Below, in pieces: positions 14,523 to 22,143 of a DNA stretch of 33,446 nucleotides (the first letter of the stretch is position 1; each line of letters begins with the position of its first letter). The position numbers and the translations under genes are program-made. The stretch spans positions 1 through 33,446 of the forward strand of contig JAKBBA010000036.1 of the NCBI GenBank assembly GCA_021808665.1. Direction: 5' to 3'. Below the pieces are notes generated by a model that worked only from the letters and a program-made list of their open reading frames with translations, was not told where the DNA came from and searched no databases. This DNA comes from Actinomycetes bacterium. GTDB taxonomy: Bacteria > Actinomycetota > Acidimicrobiia > Acidimicrobiales > Palsa-688.

Positions 14523-15866
14523 TCAGCCTTCGATCATCTCCGACAGGCGCAGGAGCATCCTCGAATGCAGAGCGGTGCCTATCGCCAGGAGGTTTGGTCC
14601 GCTGCTGGCCCCGGACTCGAAGACCGCCCCGGCGGTCAGGTTGGCGCACGCTCCTTTGAAAAGGTTGAAGGCCGTCCACGCCCGGAACACTTCGGGCTCA
14701 AAGTCGACGCCGACCTCGTTGCGCAGCCACGACCTCCACGCTTCCTCCCCCATCACCCGGGCTCCTCGAAGAGTCGCCAGGTACACCCAGTCCTCCGCAG
14801 CGTCGCCGATGTGGGCGAACTCCCAGTCGGTAACGGCGGCCACCTCGCCGTGGCGGTGGATGAAATTCCCCGGCCCCGGGTCGCCGTGGACCACGCAGAG
14901 AGGCCCGGTTGGGGTGACGTGGGACCGGAGCCATTCGGCGGCGTCGTCTAGGAGAGGGACCCGTGCGGCACTAGCCGAGCGGTAGGCCCGCTCCCAGCGG
15001 TCGATGGCCATTCGAACGCTCTCTTCGGGGGTTCCGGGTCGCTCGGGGAAGCACGACGAGAGGATCCCAATGTCAAGGCGGTGCAGACGGTCTAGTTGTG
15101 CGGCGAACCCCGACAGGGCCCTGAGGTCAGCGTCGTGTTCGCCCTCGATGCGCTCCATCACGAAGAAAGGCCATCCAAGCACGCTGGGATCCCGTTCGAC
15201 CCAGCGCACCGGGGCGACTGGGAAACCAGCCTCGGCGAGGGCTCGCATCACCTCGGCCTCCGACGATCCCTCGGTCGCGAACACCCCGCCCCGCTCCACC
15301 CGGACCACGAAACGGCCGGCGGACGTGCCTGCCCCGGCGGTAACGTCCAGCATTCGCCGGGAGTGCCCGCCGGAGATGACTCTGACATCGAAGGACTCCA
15401 AGGCCTGTCCGAGCGTGCGGGAGAACCACGAGCGCAGAGCGTCCACCTCGTCGGGTCGGCTGCGCTGCTCGGCGACGCTGGACGACCCGTGCCTGGCGAA
15501 GGTGTCCAGCAGCGGACCGGCTGTACGCAGGTCCTCCTCTACGAACTTCCGCAGGTCCCTCCTGAGAGCGGCCGCCGACGAGCGCCGCAGCGTGCCGCCA
15601 CCGGGCCGGCGGTCAGCTACGAGCAGGTCCGAGGCGCAGGCAGCCGCTTCGGCCCATGTCACGGGAGGGGTGAGACCCATTTGCCCGGCCAGGACGGCGG
15701 CTCTTGCCGGGCGCGGGTCGCTGCCCCTGACCGCGGCGTAACGGGCCAGGCCGCTCAGCTGTAGGGCTGTCGCGTGGGTCGGTCCGCTGAGGGCGGGCAG
15801 TATGTCTGCTTCGAGCGTTTCGGCTATGGCCTCCCAGAGTCTCTCAGGCGAAGGCCACGACGTCAT
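14523..15866 (-). CDS. APH-type phosphotransferase with fused DUF6285-like N-terminal domain
   Basis: This 447-residue protein has two parts. Residues about 145-447 are an aminoglycoside-phosphotransferase-fold kinase: the catalytic loop VVHGDPGPGNF (His327, Asp329, Asn334) and the metal-binding TDWEFAHIGD (Asp347). Residues 1-120 are extra. They begin PSPERLWEAIAETLEADILP and line up without gaps to the start of the small neighbour encoded at 15868-16329 (shared pattern P..E...LxxDxLPA-SxP). This is a LvaA-like kinase carrying a LvaB/DUF6285-like domain on the same chain. Kinases of this group next to ACAD10/11-type enzymes phosphorylate hydroxyacyl-CoA, not antibiotics. Its ATG lies one base after the small gene's stop. 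Confidence 0.85.
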   Translation of the reverse strand: MTSWPSPERLWEAIAETLEADILPALSGPTHATALQLSGLARYAAVRGSDPRPARAAVLAGQMGLTPPVTWAEAAACASDLLVADRRPGGGTLRRSSAAALRRDLRKFVEEDLRTAGPLLDTFARHGSSSVAEQRSRPDEVDALRSWFSRTLGQALESFDVRVISGGHSRRMLDVTAGAGTSAGRFVVRVERGGVFATEGSSEAEVMRALAEAGFPVAPVRWVERDPSVLGWPFFVMERIEGEHDADLRALSGFAAQLDRLHRLDIGILSSCFPERPGTPEESVRMAIDRWERAYRSASAARVPLLDDAAEWLRSHVTPTGPLCVVHGDPGPGNFIHRHGEVAAVTDWEFAHIGDAAEDWVYLATLRGARVMGEEAWRSWLRNEVGVDFEPEVFRAWTAFNLFKGACANLTAGAVFESGASSGPNLLAIGTALHSRMLLRLSEMIEG

Positions 15867-15867
15867 A

Positions 15868-16329
15868 TCAGCCCCGGCCTATCATAGCCCACTCGCCTTT
15901 GACCTCCTGCTCACGTGCATTGCGCTCCTGGAGGATCTCCACGGCTCTTCGTAGCAGAGCGTCGTCATTAACCTCGAAGGAGGCTTCTATCGCACACGAC
16001 AGCGCCTCGCCGGCAAGGCTGTACTCGCGTCTGACGTCGTCGAGCTCGAGGGACGCCGACCGCCCCAGCTTTGCCTCCTCGATTGCCCGAAGAAGCGCCT
16101 CGTTTGCGGTTACTTCGGCGACTTCGGCCGCGAAAGCCATCATCACCTCGGTTTCTTCTGCCATCCATGCGATCTCGTGCGCGCAGCGGGTGGCGACGTT
16201 TCGCAGAACGTTCTCCATCATCTCCACGGTCACTCGCACTGCGGGGTCCGACACGGCGGGAAGGACGGTGTCGAGGAGCTCACGGCGACAGTCGAGGATG
16301 ATCTGCTCGGTCGTAGGGAGGGTTATCAC
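15868..16329 (-). CDS. Small LvaB/DUF6285-like kinase partner protein
   Basis: The 153-residue, largely helical acidic protein starts VITLPTTEQIILDCRRELLD and continues LPAVSDPAVRVTVEMMENVL. This pattern is seen in small proteins (DUF6285, including the LvaB role) encoded beside APH-type kinases in hydroxy-acid pathways, where the small protein is needed for kinase activity. No catalytic motif, signal peptide or membrane helix is seen. The start is GTG 16329, overlapping the upstream kinase stop (GTGA); longer readings extend into that kinase gene without similarity. Its stop is one base before the next kinase start. DUF6285 membership is judged by eye. Confidence 0.7.
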   Translation of the reverse strand: MITLPTTEQIILDCRRELLDTVLPAVSDPAVRVTVEMMENVLRNVATRCAHEIAWMAEETEVMMAFAAEVAEVTANEALLRAIEEAKLGRSASLELDDVRREYSLAGEALSCAIEASFEVNDDALLRRAVEILQERNAREQEVKGEWAMIGRG

Positions 16330-17339
16330 AGCGCTCCTTCCAGGGATTGGCAAATGGACAGCCAGTTGAAGTTTCCAAGTGCGCAGGCGTTGAGGTTGTA
16401 GGTGAGCATGACCCCTTGCGCTTTGCCCTCGGCCATCGCCGCTGCGCTTTGGAGGATGCTCAGGTACACCCGGGTCGCTGCGACGACGCTGAAATAGCCG
16501 ACCGTCGCCTGGTTGACCGCCTCTGGCGAAGCGCCTGTCCTGGCTCGATAGCGGGCTAGGAAGCCCTCGGGATCCCGGGCGTAGAGGTTCGGGGCGCTGA
16601 TGCTCGCCGAGAACAGGCTGAACCATCCGAGGTCCTCTCGCGGGTCGCCTACATGGGCGAACTCCCAGTCGATCGCCTGCAGCCCGTCTTTCACGAGGAG
16701 GTTAGACGCTTGGAAGTCCCCGTGGACCAAAACCATGTTCATCGGCTCCGGGCGGTGGGCTCGGAGCCAGGCGCTTAGGTATCGAAGTACCGGGACCGAC
16801 TCGGGGTGCGCTCTCTCAGCCAGCGCCCACTCGTCGATGAGCCCGTTCACGTAGGACTCCCAGTCGTCCGGCGGGGACAGGGAACCGTCGAGGAGACCGA
16901 GGTCGACGTTGTGGATCCCGGCGAGAGTGTCCGCCACCTGCTCGGCGTAGGAGTCGAGTTCAGCCGCTTCGTCCATCGAAGCCGCCTGCAGGCTCGGGCC
17001 GTCGCAGCAGCCCAAAACAATGGTCGGTGCTCCCAGGTGGGAACCGTCGTCGAAGTAAAGCGCTGGTGGCATGGCGACGGCAGCCGCTTTGGTCAAGGCC
17101 CTGAGCACATTCCACTCCGTGACCCTGTCGGTCTTGTAGACGATCTCCCCTGGCGGAGGGTCCGACCGCAAGACCAGGGCCTGTTCGCGTCCGTCGGGCC
17201 AGGCCACGACGGCGTGAGTCATCACCCGGCTGTAGCCGCCGGTCAATGGGCGGCAGGAAATAACCTTCGGGGCTCGGGTCTGCTCATGATAGGCGAGCAG
17301 GTCGCCGAGAGCTCTAGCTGTGGAATCCATGTCCCTCAT
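16326..17339 (-). CDS. APH-type phosphotransferase (LvaA-like, hydroxyacyl-CoA kinase candidate)
   Basis: The 337-residue single-domain APH-fold kinase shows a Gly-rich loop (LTGGYSRVM, residues 32-40), the catalytic loop LVHGDFQASNLLV (His206, Asp208, Asn213), and AIDWEFAHVGDPREDLGWF with metal-binding Asp224. This form is typical of the ACAD10/11-associated kinases (HGDF..N, DWE.a..GDP..DL). GGGGAGGACCAC upstream supports ATG 17339. It is the first gene of a minus-strand operon with the small partner and the fused kinase. Two kinases with one ACAD suggests either two substrates or a heteromeric complex. Antibiotic resistance is unlikely given this context. Confidence 0.87.
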   Translation of the reverse strand: MRDMDSTARALGDLLAYHEQTRAPKVISCRPLTGGYSRVMTHAVVAWPDGREQALVLRSDPPPGEIVYKTDRVTEWNVLRALTKAAAVAMPPALYFDDGSHLGAPTIVLGCCDGPSLQAASMDEAAELDSYAEQVADTLAGIHNVDLGLLDGSLSPPDDWESYVNGLIDEWALAERAHPESVPVLRYLSAWLRAHRPEPMNMVLVHGDFQASNLLVKDGLQAIDWEFAHVGDPREDLGWFSLFSASISAPNLYARDPEGFLARYRARTGASPEAVNQATVGYFSVVAATRVYLSILQSAAAMAEGKAQGVMLTYNLNACALGNFNWLSICQSLEGAL

Positions 17340-17534
17340 GTGGTCCTCCCCGGGTTAGTGCGAGGCTCTTCGAGCTCTGTCGTCGCTGAGCCCTCAGCCT
17401 CGGAAACTCTCTAAGGCCTAGAAACTGTAGTAATAGTTAACCCTGTTGCGCCATGCGACGCCCCCGGGCTTCGCGACGCTGTAGCCTCAGTCAGCATTGG
17501 CTAGGGACTCTAATAAGACACGGGGGGAGTTTCA

Positions 17535-18008
17535 ATGAGCAATACAGGAGCCGGGGGACGCCAGCTAGGGACGACTCTGGCCGACGAGCTCGCTATAAGA
17601 GACCTCGTGTCCCGCTACGCCGACGCGGTAAACCGGCGCGACCGACAGCTATGGGGCAGCACTTGGGCGGAGCAGGGTGAATGGCTCATCGGTGGAAAGG
17701 TTATTGCCGGTCGCGAAGCTATCTGCGGCTACTGGGAGGACGCTATGAGCAGCTTCGAGGGGGTCATACAACTGACTGCCCAGGGGACGCTTTCCGTCAG
17801 CGCAGAGCAGGCCGAAGGGCTTTGGACGATTTGGGAGGTCGGGCTCCGCGGTGGGACGGGAAGCCTGGTAGTCGGCTCCTATGCCGATCGTTACTCCAAG
17901 GACGATTCGGGTTGGAGCTTCGCCAGCCGGGCCTTCACCGTTTGCTACCGTGGGGAGCTCCCAGCAGGGAACTTCAGTTCCTTCCCGCCGATAACCGGGC
18001 TTGCCTAA
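17535..18008 (+). CDS. SnoaL-like (NTF2-fold) protein
   Basis: The 157-residue protein has the SnoaL_4/NTF2-like pattern: LADELAIRDLVSRYADAVNR (first helix pair), WAEQGEWLIGGKVIAGREAI, and late beta-strands GSYADRYSKDDSGWSFASRAFTV. These small cone-shaped folds act as isomerases, cyclases, dehydratases or just binding proteins on hydrophobic substrates, and are common in ring-degrading clusters. The ribosome site GGGGGGAG lies five bases before ATG 17535. It is divergent from the kinase operon, and its stop is eight bases from that of the convergent lipoyl gene. No catalytic residues can be assigned. Confidence 0.8.
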   Translation: MSNTGAGGRQLGTTLADELAIRDLVSRYADAVNRRDRQLWGSTWAEQGEWLIGGKVIAGREAICGYWEDAMSSFEGVIQLTAQGTLSVSAEQAEGLWTIWEVGLRGGTGSLVVGSYADRYSKDDSGWSFASRAFTVCYRGELPAGNFSSFPPITGLA

Positions 18009-18016
18009 AGCGAGAA

Positions 18017-18247
18017 CTACTCGATCTCTCCGATGGGAGTCCCCACTTCGAGAGCCTCCCCTGGCTCGGCCTCGATGCGCAGGATACCGCTAGCCGGTGA
18101 CTCTATCTCGGCGTCGGTCTTGTCCGTCTCGAGCCGGTAGAGAGGCTGGCCGGCGCTGACGGTGTCGCCATCCTGCGCCAACCACTCGGTGATGGTGCCC
18201 TCGGTCATGGATACAGCCAGCCGGGGAATGAATATCGTCGTAGCCAC
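18017..18247 (-). CDS. Stand-alone lipoyl/biotinyl-attachment domain protein
   Basis: The 76-residue protein is a single lipoyl domain with the N-terminus of 2-oxoacid dehydrogenase E2 subunits: FIPRLAVSMTEGTITEWLAQ, then RLETDKTDAEIESPASG, where Lys43 in the DK turn is the expected lipoylation site. The rest of an E2 (linker, E3-binding and catalytic domains) is absent; the gene simply stops, with no sign of a frameshift downstream. It may act as a mobile swinging-arm carrier or redox partner. It is divergent from a luciferase-like oxidoreductase gene across the shared 16-bp operator (18256), so it is probably part of the same regulon. Lipoyl is favoured over biotin because the turn is DK(T), not MK(M). 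Confidence 0.85.
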   Translation of the reverse strand: MATTIFIPRLAVSMTEGTITEWLAQDGDTVSAGQPLYRLETDKTDAEIESPASGILRIEAEPGEALEVGTPIGEIE

Positions 18248-18255
18248 GGTTACAA

Positions 18256-18271
18256 TACTAATCGGTCAATA
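18256..18271. promoter_or_regulatory. Shared pseudo-palindromic operator, copy 2
   Basis: TACTAATCGGTCAATA differs from the copy at 9028 by one base. It lies in the 59-base gap between the divergent lipoyl-domain and luciferase-like genes, nine bases from the start of the former, where a bound repressor would block both promoters. Confidence 0.65.
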
Positions 18272-18306
18272 GATTGCTGCACATAGTCCAGGGGAGGAGA
18301 GCACGG

Positions 18307-19227
18307 ATGACAAGGGTCGGTTTAGCCCTGCCGCAGCTGGGCGAACACGTGGACGCCGAGGCGTTCGCCGGGTTCTGTCGCAGCGCCGAAGACCTCGGGT
18401 TTTCGAGTCTGTGGGCGCAGGAGCACCTCTTCTATCCTCTAGAGCCCCGCTCTGGGTACGCCGGCGTGCCAGGTCTCCCAATCCCGCAGGCTTACCGCAG
18501 TGTGCTGGGGGCGACCGAGGCCATGGCCTTCGCGGCAGCCCTGACGTCGACGGTCACGATAGGTAGCAGCATCCTCGTCGGCGGCTACCACCGGCCTGTC
18601 CAACTCGCCCAGAGCCTCGCTACCATCGACGTCCTGTCCGGTGGAAGGCTGGTCGCAGGATTTTCCGTCGGTTGGTCCGACGACGAGCACGCCCAGACCG
18701 ACGTCGACCCACGAACCCGGGGGAGGAGACTCGACGAGCTCGTCGCTGCACTTCTAGCGTGCTGGGGTCCCGACCCTGTCAGTTTCCAGGGGGAGTTCTT
18801 CTCGATACCGGAGTCAGTGGTGAGGCCCAAGCCGCTACAGTCGCCGCATCCTCCGCTGCTGTCAGGAATGTGGAGTGACGCCGGTCTGAAGAGGACGGTA
18901 GCGCTGTTCGACATCTGGAACCCGGCGAGGGGAGAGCCCGCACAGCTCGCTTCGATGGTCCCCGAGTTGAACGCGCAACGCCCTGTTGGGAGCCTGCCGC
19001 TCCGGCTGTACTACCGGAGCTTCGCCCAGAGACCCAGTCACCGACCCGGCGAGGAGATCGGTGGTGTCGAAGCCGTGATGGCCGACGTCGAAGCGTGCAT
19101 CCAGGCTGGGGTGGAAGAGGTAATTGTCGAGTGCAATTTCTGGGAGCGCATGGACAGCCCCGCCGCGTGGGCTCGCGCTCCGGAGCTCCTCGCCGGGGTT
19201 CTCGAGGTCGCGTCACGAGCGCGATGA
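18307..19227 (+). CDS. Luciferase-like (LLM) F420/flavin-dependent oxidoreductase
   Basis: The 306-residue TIM-barrel protein starts MTRVGLALPQLGEHVDAEAF. It shows family features: GFSSLWAQEHLFYP (strand 2 region), LTSTVTIGSSILVGGYHRPVQ, and the phosphate-binding loop LSGGRLVAGFSVGWSDDEH. Such enzymes reduce or monooxygenate substrates with F420H2 or FMNH2; the cofactor cannot be chosen from sequence alone, although F420 is common in actinobacteria. The GGGGAGGAGAGC ribosome site supports ATG 18307. It is directly downstream of operator copy 2 and convergent with the histidine phosphatase. Confidence 0.88.
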   Translation: MTRVGLALPQLGEHVDAEAFAGFCRSAEDLGFSSLWAQEHLFYPLEPRSGYAGVPGLPIPQAYRSVLGATEAMAFAAALTSTVTIGSSILVGGYHRPVQLAQSLATIDVLSGGRLVAGFSVGWSDDEHAQTDVDPRTRGRRLDELVAALLACWGPDPVSFQGEFFSIPESVVRPKPLQSPHPPLLSGMWSDAGLKRTVALFDIWNPARGEPAQLASMVPELNAQRPVGSLPLRLYYRSFAQRPSHRPGEEIGGVEAVMADVEACIQAGVEEVIVECNFWERMDSPAAWARAPELLAGVLEVASRAR

Positions 19228-19243
19228 CAGCCCGGCGTTATCC

Positions 19244-19253
19244 GCCCGCGGGC
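19244..19253. terminator. GC-rich palindrome between convergent genes
   Basis: GCCCGCGGGC is a perfect 10-base palindrome in the 42-base gap between the stops of the luciferase-like gene and the histidine phosphatase. As RNA it has no room for a loop unless the middle opens, so terminator function is weakly supported. Confidence 0.25.
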
Positions 19254-19269
19254 ATGCGTGTCGGCGGTT

Positions 19270-19881
19270 TTAGAGCGTCGATTCGAGCAGGGAGTGCCCG
19301 CGAAGATGCGCCACTTCGTTGAGCGTGACGACTGACCGGACCCCGGAGTGACTCGCTCCAACCCTGCTAACGCTGGTGTAGTCGGGAGCGAAGAAGGTGT
19401 GCCGTGACATGCCGAGGATGCTCGTCAGGTAAGCGTTTATCACACCGCCATGGCAGAACGCCGCCACGCGGTCACCGCGGTGTGCTGAGATTATAGTTTC
19501 GATACCTTCGACCACCCGGGCTCGAAACTTCTCCATATCTACACCCCACATGCTGTAGTCGTCTTGCAGCATCGCAAGGAAACGCTCGTCCCGATTTGCC
19601 CTCATCTCCTCGATGGGAATGTAGGTCGATGCCTCGCGGTCGAACTCTGCGAGATCGTCGTCGACAACGGCTGACAGGCCGAGGCGCTCCGCAAGCGGCG
19701 AGGCGGTCTGAAAAGCCCTGCGCATCGGAGACGTGTAGACGGCGTCGATCTTCTCCGAGCTCAAGAAGTCAGCCAGTAGACGGGCCTGTCGGAGTCCGCG
19801 TTCGTTGAGATCCGGATCGGCAGGCCCCGAAGCGTCAACGACTTTGCGTGGCTCGCCATGGCGGATGAGAAGGAGCTCCAT
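19270..19881 (-). CDS. Histidine phosphatase (phosphoglycerate mutase-like) family protein
   Basis: The 203-residue protein MELLLIRHGEPRKVVDASG has the RHG motif with nucleophile His8, the YTSPMRRAFQTA phosphate-pocket arginines, acid Glu79 (DDLAEF), and the second catalytic His144 (AFCHGGVINAYL). It is a complete branch-1 histidine phosphatase, which removes phosphate from small metabolites. In a cluster with two hydroxyacyl-type kinases it could recycle a mis-phosphorylated intermediate, but that is inference; the family is very broad. The upstream ribosome site is weak. It diverges from the DUF3237 gene. Confidence 0.88.
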   Translation of the reverse strand: MELLLIRHGEPRKVVDASGPADPDLNERGLRQARLLADFLSSEKIDAVYTSPMRRAFQTASPLAERLGLSAVVDDDLAEFDREASTYIPIEEMRANRDERFLAMLQDDYSMWGVDMEKFRARVVEGIETIISAHRGDRVAAFCHGGVINAYLTSILGMSRHTFFAPDYTSVSRVGASHSGVRSVVTLNEVAHLRGHSLLESTL

Positions 19882-19918
19882 TCGACCAGAGCATAGGCGA
19901 AGCCCGCTCTCAGGGTGT

Positions 19919-19930
19919 TTGGACGTCCAA
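19919..19930. promoter_or_regulatory. Perfect 12-bp palindrome TTGGACGTCCAA
   Basis: This self-complementary site lies 38 bases upstream of the histidine phosphatase start, in the divergent gap before the DUF3237 gene. It differs from the 16-bp motif found elsewhere in the cluster, so it would be a different operator, if it is one. Confidence 0.35.
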
Positions 19931-20049
19931 GGTGGGTTTCAGTTCGCCAATCGAGGCTTCGACCGTCGTGCAATTGACGCCGGGTGGGATTCCCGGTACG
20001 GTCACGTGCAGCGCTTCGAGGATGGGACAACAATGGAGGCACGAACGTA

Positions 20050-20481
20050 GTGAGCAGCCAACGGAGTCACGCGGAGATTGAGCACGTCGTCACTTTCACC
20101 GCTCACACGGGCAAGGCGATGACCATCCCGGGCGCCCCCCAGGGCACTCGGGGGATCATCCCGGTCACGGGGGGGACCTTCGAAGGGCCTCGCCTGTCGG
20201 GAACCCTGGTGCCGCCCGGGGGAGACTGGTTTACCGTCAGGACCAACGGGACCCTGAAGCTCGACGTCCGGGCTTTATTGGTCACCGACGACGGCGTCAA
20301 CATCCTCATCTGTTACTCCGGTGTGGCCGTACCTCAACAGACGGGAGGAATGCAGATCCGCATTGCCCCGCTCTTCGAAGCCCCCGAAGGTCCCTACTCG
20401 TGGCTCAATGACATTCAGTGCGTAGGCTACGGTGAGTTGGTGGATGGCGGAGTGCGCTACGAGGTGTTCTCGCTCAGCTAA
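20050..20481 (+). CDS. DUF3237 family protein
   Basis: The 143-residue beta-barrel-like protein reads IPVTGGTFEGPRLSGTLVPP, then GGDWFTVRTNGTLKLDVRAL and ends ELVDGGVRYEVFSLS, a good match to DUF3237 (UPF0311) proteins. GGAGG at 20035-20039 lies ten bases before GTG 20050; the frame is open further upstream without family similarity. DUF3237 proteins are small cytosolic proteins often found in aromatic and ring-compound catabolic clusters; their reaction is not established. It is followed 45 bases later by the ThuA-like gene, probably in the same transcript. Confidence 0.85.
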   Translation: MSSQRSHAEIEHVVTFTAHTGKAMTIPGAPQGTRGIIPVTGGTFEGPRLSGTLVPPGGDWFTVRTNGTLKLDVRALLVTDDGVNILICYSGVAVPQQTGGMQIRIAPLFEAPEGPYSWLNDIQCVGYGELVDGGVRYEVFSLS

Positions 20482-20526
20482 TCGAAGGCCGCCGCCGGGG
20501 CACTCAGGCCGGCAAGACCACAGGAG

Positions 20527-21282
20527 ATGACTTTGACTAGCCCAATCCGGGCCCACCTTGTCTGCGGTGGACGTTTTCATGACTTCGATTACGCCAGGCT
20601 TGAGATCCTTCGAGTTCTGGCCGAAGACGAGCGGGTCCGCACCACCGTAAGCGGAGACTACCGTGACCTTGACTCGTTACGAGCTGCCGACTGCCTGATT
20701 ACCTACACCTGCGACGTGAGGCCCAGCGTCGCAGAGCAGGACGAGCTCGCAAACTGGGTCAGCTCCGGCGGGCGTTGGTTCGCCCTGCACGGCACCAACG
20801 CTGCGCTCGACCTCACACCCCAGGGTGTGTCCGCCCCGAGGGTCATCCCGGTCCTGGCGGATACGCTCGGGAGCCAGTTCGTAGCGCATCCCCCGATAGC
20901 ACCTTACGAGGTACAGGTAACGCGTCCGGACCATCCTCTTGTGGCCGGTCTGAGCGCGTTCGAGACCACGGACGAGCTTTACCTCTCTGAACTGCACGGC
21001 GACCTCGAGGTTCTCCTGCACGCGGAGTTCTCGGGAGAGGCGGCCGGGTTCATGGAGTCCTCGTGGCCTGATCCGGCCGAGCGCCCGGTCATGTACATCC
21101 ACGGGGTGGGGGAGGGCGAAGTTTTGTACTTGACGCTCGGCCACTGCCGTGGGCACTTCGACATGATCCCTGTGATGGACTACTGGCCCACGGTGGATCG
21201 AGGTTCGTGGGAATCGGAGAGTTTTCGTACGCTGCTACACCGGGGAGTCCGGTGGATGACGAGATCGGAGGAATTGTCGTGA
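20527..21282 (+). CDS. ThuA-like domain protein
   Basis: The 251-residue protein follows the ThuA/glutamine-amidotransferase-like Rossmann pattern: AHLVCGGRFHDFDYARLEI, then LRAADCLITYTCDVRPS, the loop SSGGRWFALHGTNAALD, HPPIAPYEVQV with DHPLVAGL, and the C-terminal LTLGHCRGHF. These are the conserved blocks of ThuA proteins, linked to sugar use in rhizobia but also seen in many oxidative clusters. A Cys-His-Glu amidotransferase triad is not evident, so the activity is unknown. Its stop overlaps the start of the following SDR (GTGA, 21279-21282). Confidence 0.82.
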   Translation: MTLTSPIRAHLVCGGRFHDFDYARLEILRVLAEDERVRTTVSGDYRDLDSLRAADCLITYTCDVRPSVAEQDELANWVSSGGRWFALHGTNAALDLTPQGVSAPRVIPVLADTLGSQFVAHPPIAPYEVQVTRPDHPLVAGLSAFETTDELYLSELHGDLEVLLHAEFSGEAAGFMESSWPDPAERPVMYIHGVGEGEVLYLTLGHCRGHFDMIPVMDYWPTVDRGSWESESFRTLLHRGVRWMTRSEELS

Positions 21283-22130
21283 GCTCAATGCTCGAGGGGA
21301 AGACGTTGGTGGTGACGGGTGGCGCTAGCGGTATCGGGGCTGCTACGGCGCGACTGGCCGTCCAGGAAGGAGCGTCGGTGGTAATCGCCGACATCCAAGA
21401 CTCTGCCGGTGAGGATCTCGCCCGAGACCTGGGCGTCAATGCCCGGTACGTCCACTGTGACGTGAGCCGTGAAGACGACATAGCCCGGGCCGTCGACGAG
21501 GCGGTGTCGGCGTTCGGGCAGCTCGACGTCATGTTCAACAACGCAGGGATAGTCGGAGCGGTAGGTCCGATCGACGAGATACCCATCGACGAGTACGACT
21601 TCACGGTCGGGATTCTCATGCGATCGGTCTTTCTGGGAATGAAGCACGCTGCTCGGGTGATGAAACCCCACCGAAGCGGCGTCATCCTGTCGACTACCAG
21701 CTGTGTCGGCCTTCGCGGAGGTCTCGGTCCTCACGTGTACGCCGGGTGCAAAGCCGCCATCGTCGGCTTCACCCGCAACGTGGCCGCCGAGCTCGGTCCG
21801 TGGGGGATCAGGGTCAACGCCATCGCACCCGGTAAGCACGCCACGCCCATGTTCGCCGACGCTGCCTTCGGCGATCCCAACGCCACGGACCGCACGGAAG
21901 TGTTCGAAAGGATCAGCCCCCTCAAAGGCCGTTACGGTACGGCCGGGGACATAGCGGAGGCCGCCGTGTGGCTAGCGAGCGAGCGCGCCGGGTTCGTGAG
22001 CGGAATCACGATGTCAGTAGATGGCGGCCTTATCGCCGGGACGCCCGAAGGCGGCGAGCCGGGCCAGGGTCTCTACGCCGGCCACCGGCCGCTGGTGCGC
22101 GAGGCCGGGCGGCGGGGACTGCCTGAATAG
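21279..22130 (+). CDS. Short-chain dehydrogenase/reductase (SDR)
   Basis: The 283-residue classical SDR has the cofactor loop TGGASGIG (residues 13-20), NNAG (87-90), the active Tyr154 and Lys158 in YAGCK, and a Ser near 138-141. Acidic Asp38 after the second strand (VVIADIQ) favours NAD(H) over NADP(H). The start is GTG 21279, because GGAGGA lies seven bases upstream and the start overlaps the ThuA-like stop; ATG 21288 is an alternative. It probably oxidises a hydroxyl on the cluster's substrate. Its 3' end contains a hairpin shared with the convergent NIPSNAP gene. Confidence 0.9.
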   Translation: MSSMLEGKTLVVTGGASGIGAATARLAVQEGASVVIADIQDSAGEDLARDLGVNARYVHCDVSREDDIARAVDEAVSAFGQLDVMFNNAGIVGAVGPIDEIPIDEYDFTVGILMRSVFLGMKHAARVMKPHRSGVILSTTSCVGLRGGLGPHVYAGCKAAIVGFTRNVAAELGPWGIRVNAIAPGKHATPMFADAAFGDPNATDRTEVFERISPLKGRYGTAGDIAEAAVWLASERAGFVSGITMSVDGGLIAGTPEGGEPGQGLYAGHRPLVREAGRRGLPE

Positions 22131-22135
22131 GCAGT
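22118..22135. terminator. Hairpin between convergent SDR and NIPSNAP genes
   Basis: ACTGCCT-GAAT-AGGCAGT forms a seven-base-pair stem with a four-base loop, overlapping the SDR stop codon and lying just after the NIPSNAP stop on the other strand. Its placement fits a bidirectional terminator, although there is no long T-run. Confidence 0.5.
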
Positions 22136-22143
22136 TGAGGCAG

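Noticed and set aside
14523..17339. Aminoglycoside resistance function for the two APH-fold proteins
   Set aside because: The context (ACAD10/11-type enzyme, LvaB-like protein, catabolic cluster) and the DWEFAH.GD pattern fit metabolic hydroxyacyl kinases better than antibiotic kinases.
17405..17534. Another copy of the 16-bp operator in the gap before the SnoaL-like gene
   Set aside because: The closest stretch (AATAGTTAACC, about 17430-17442) matches too few positions of the motif to be counted.
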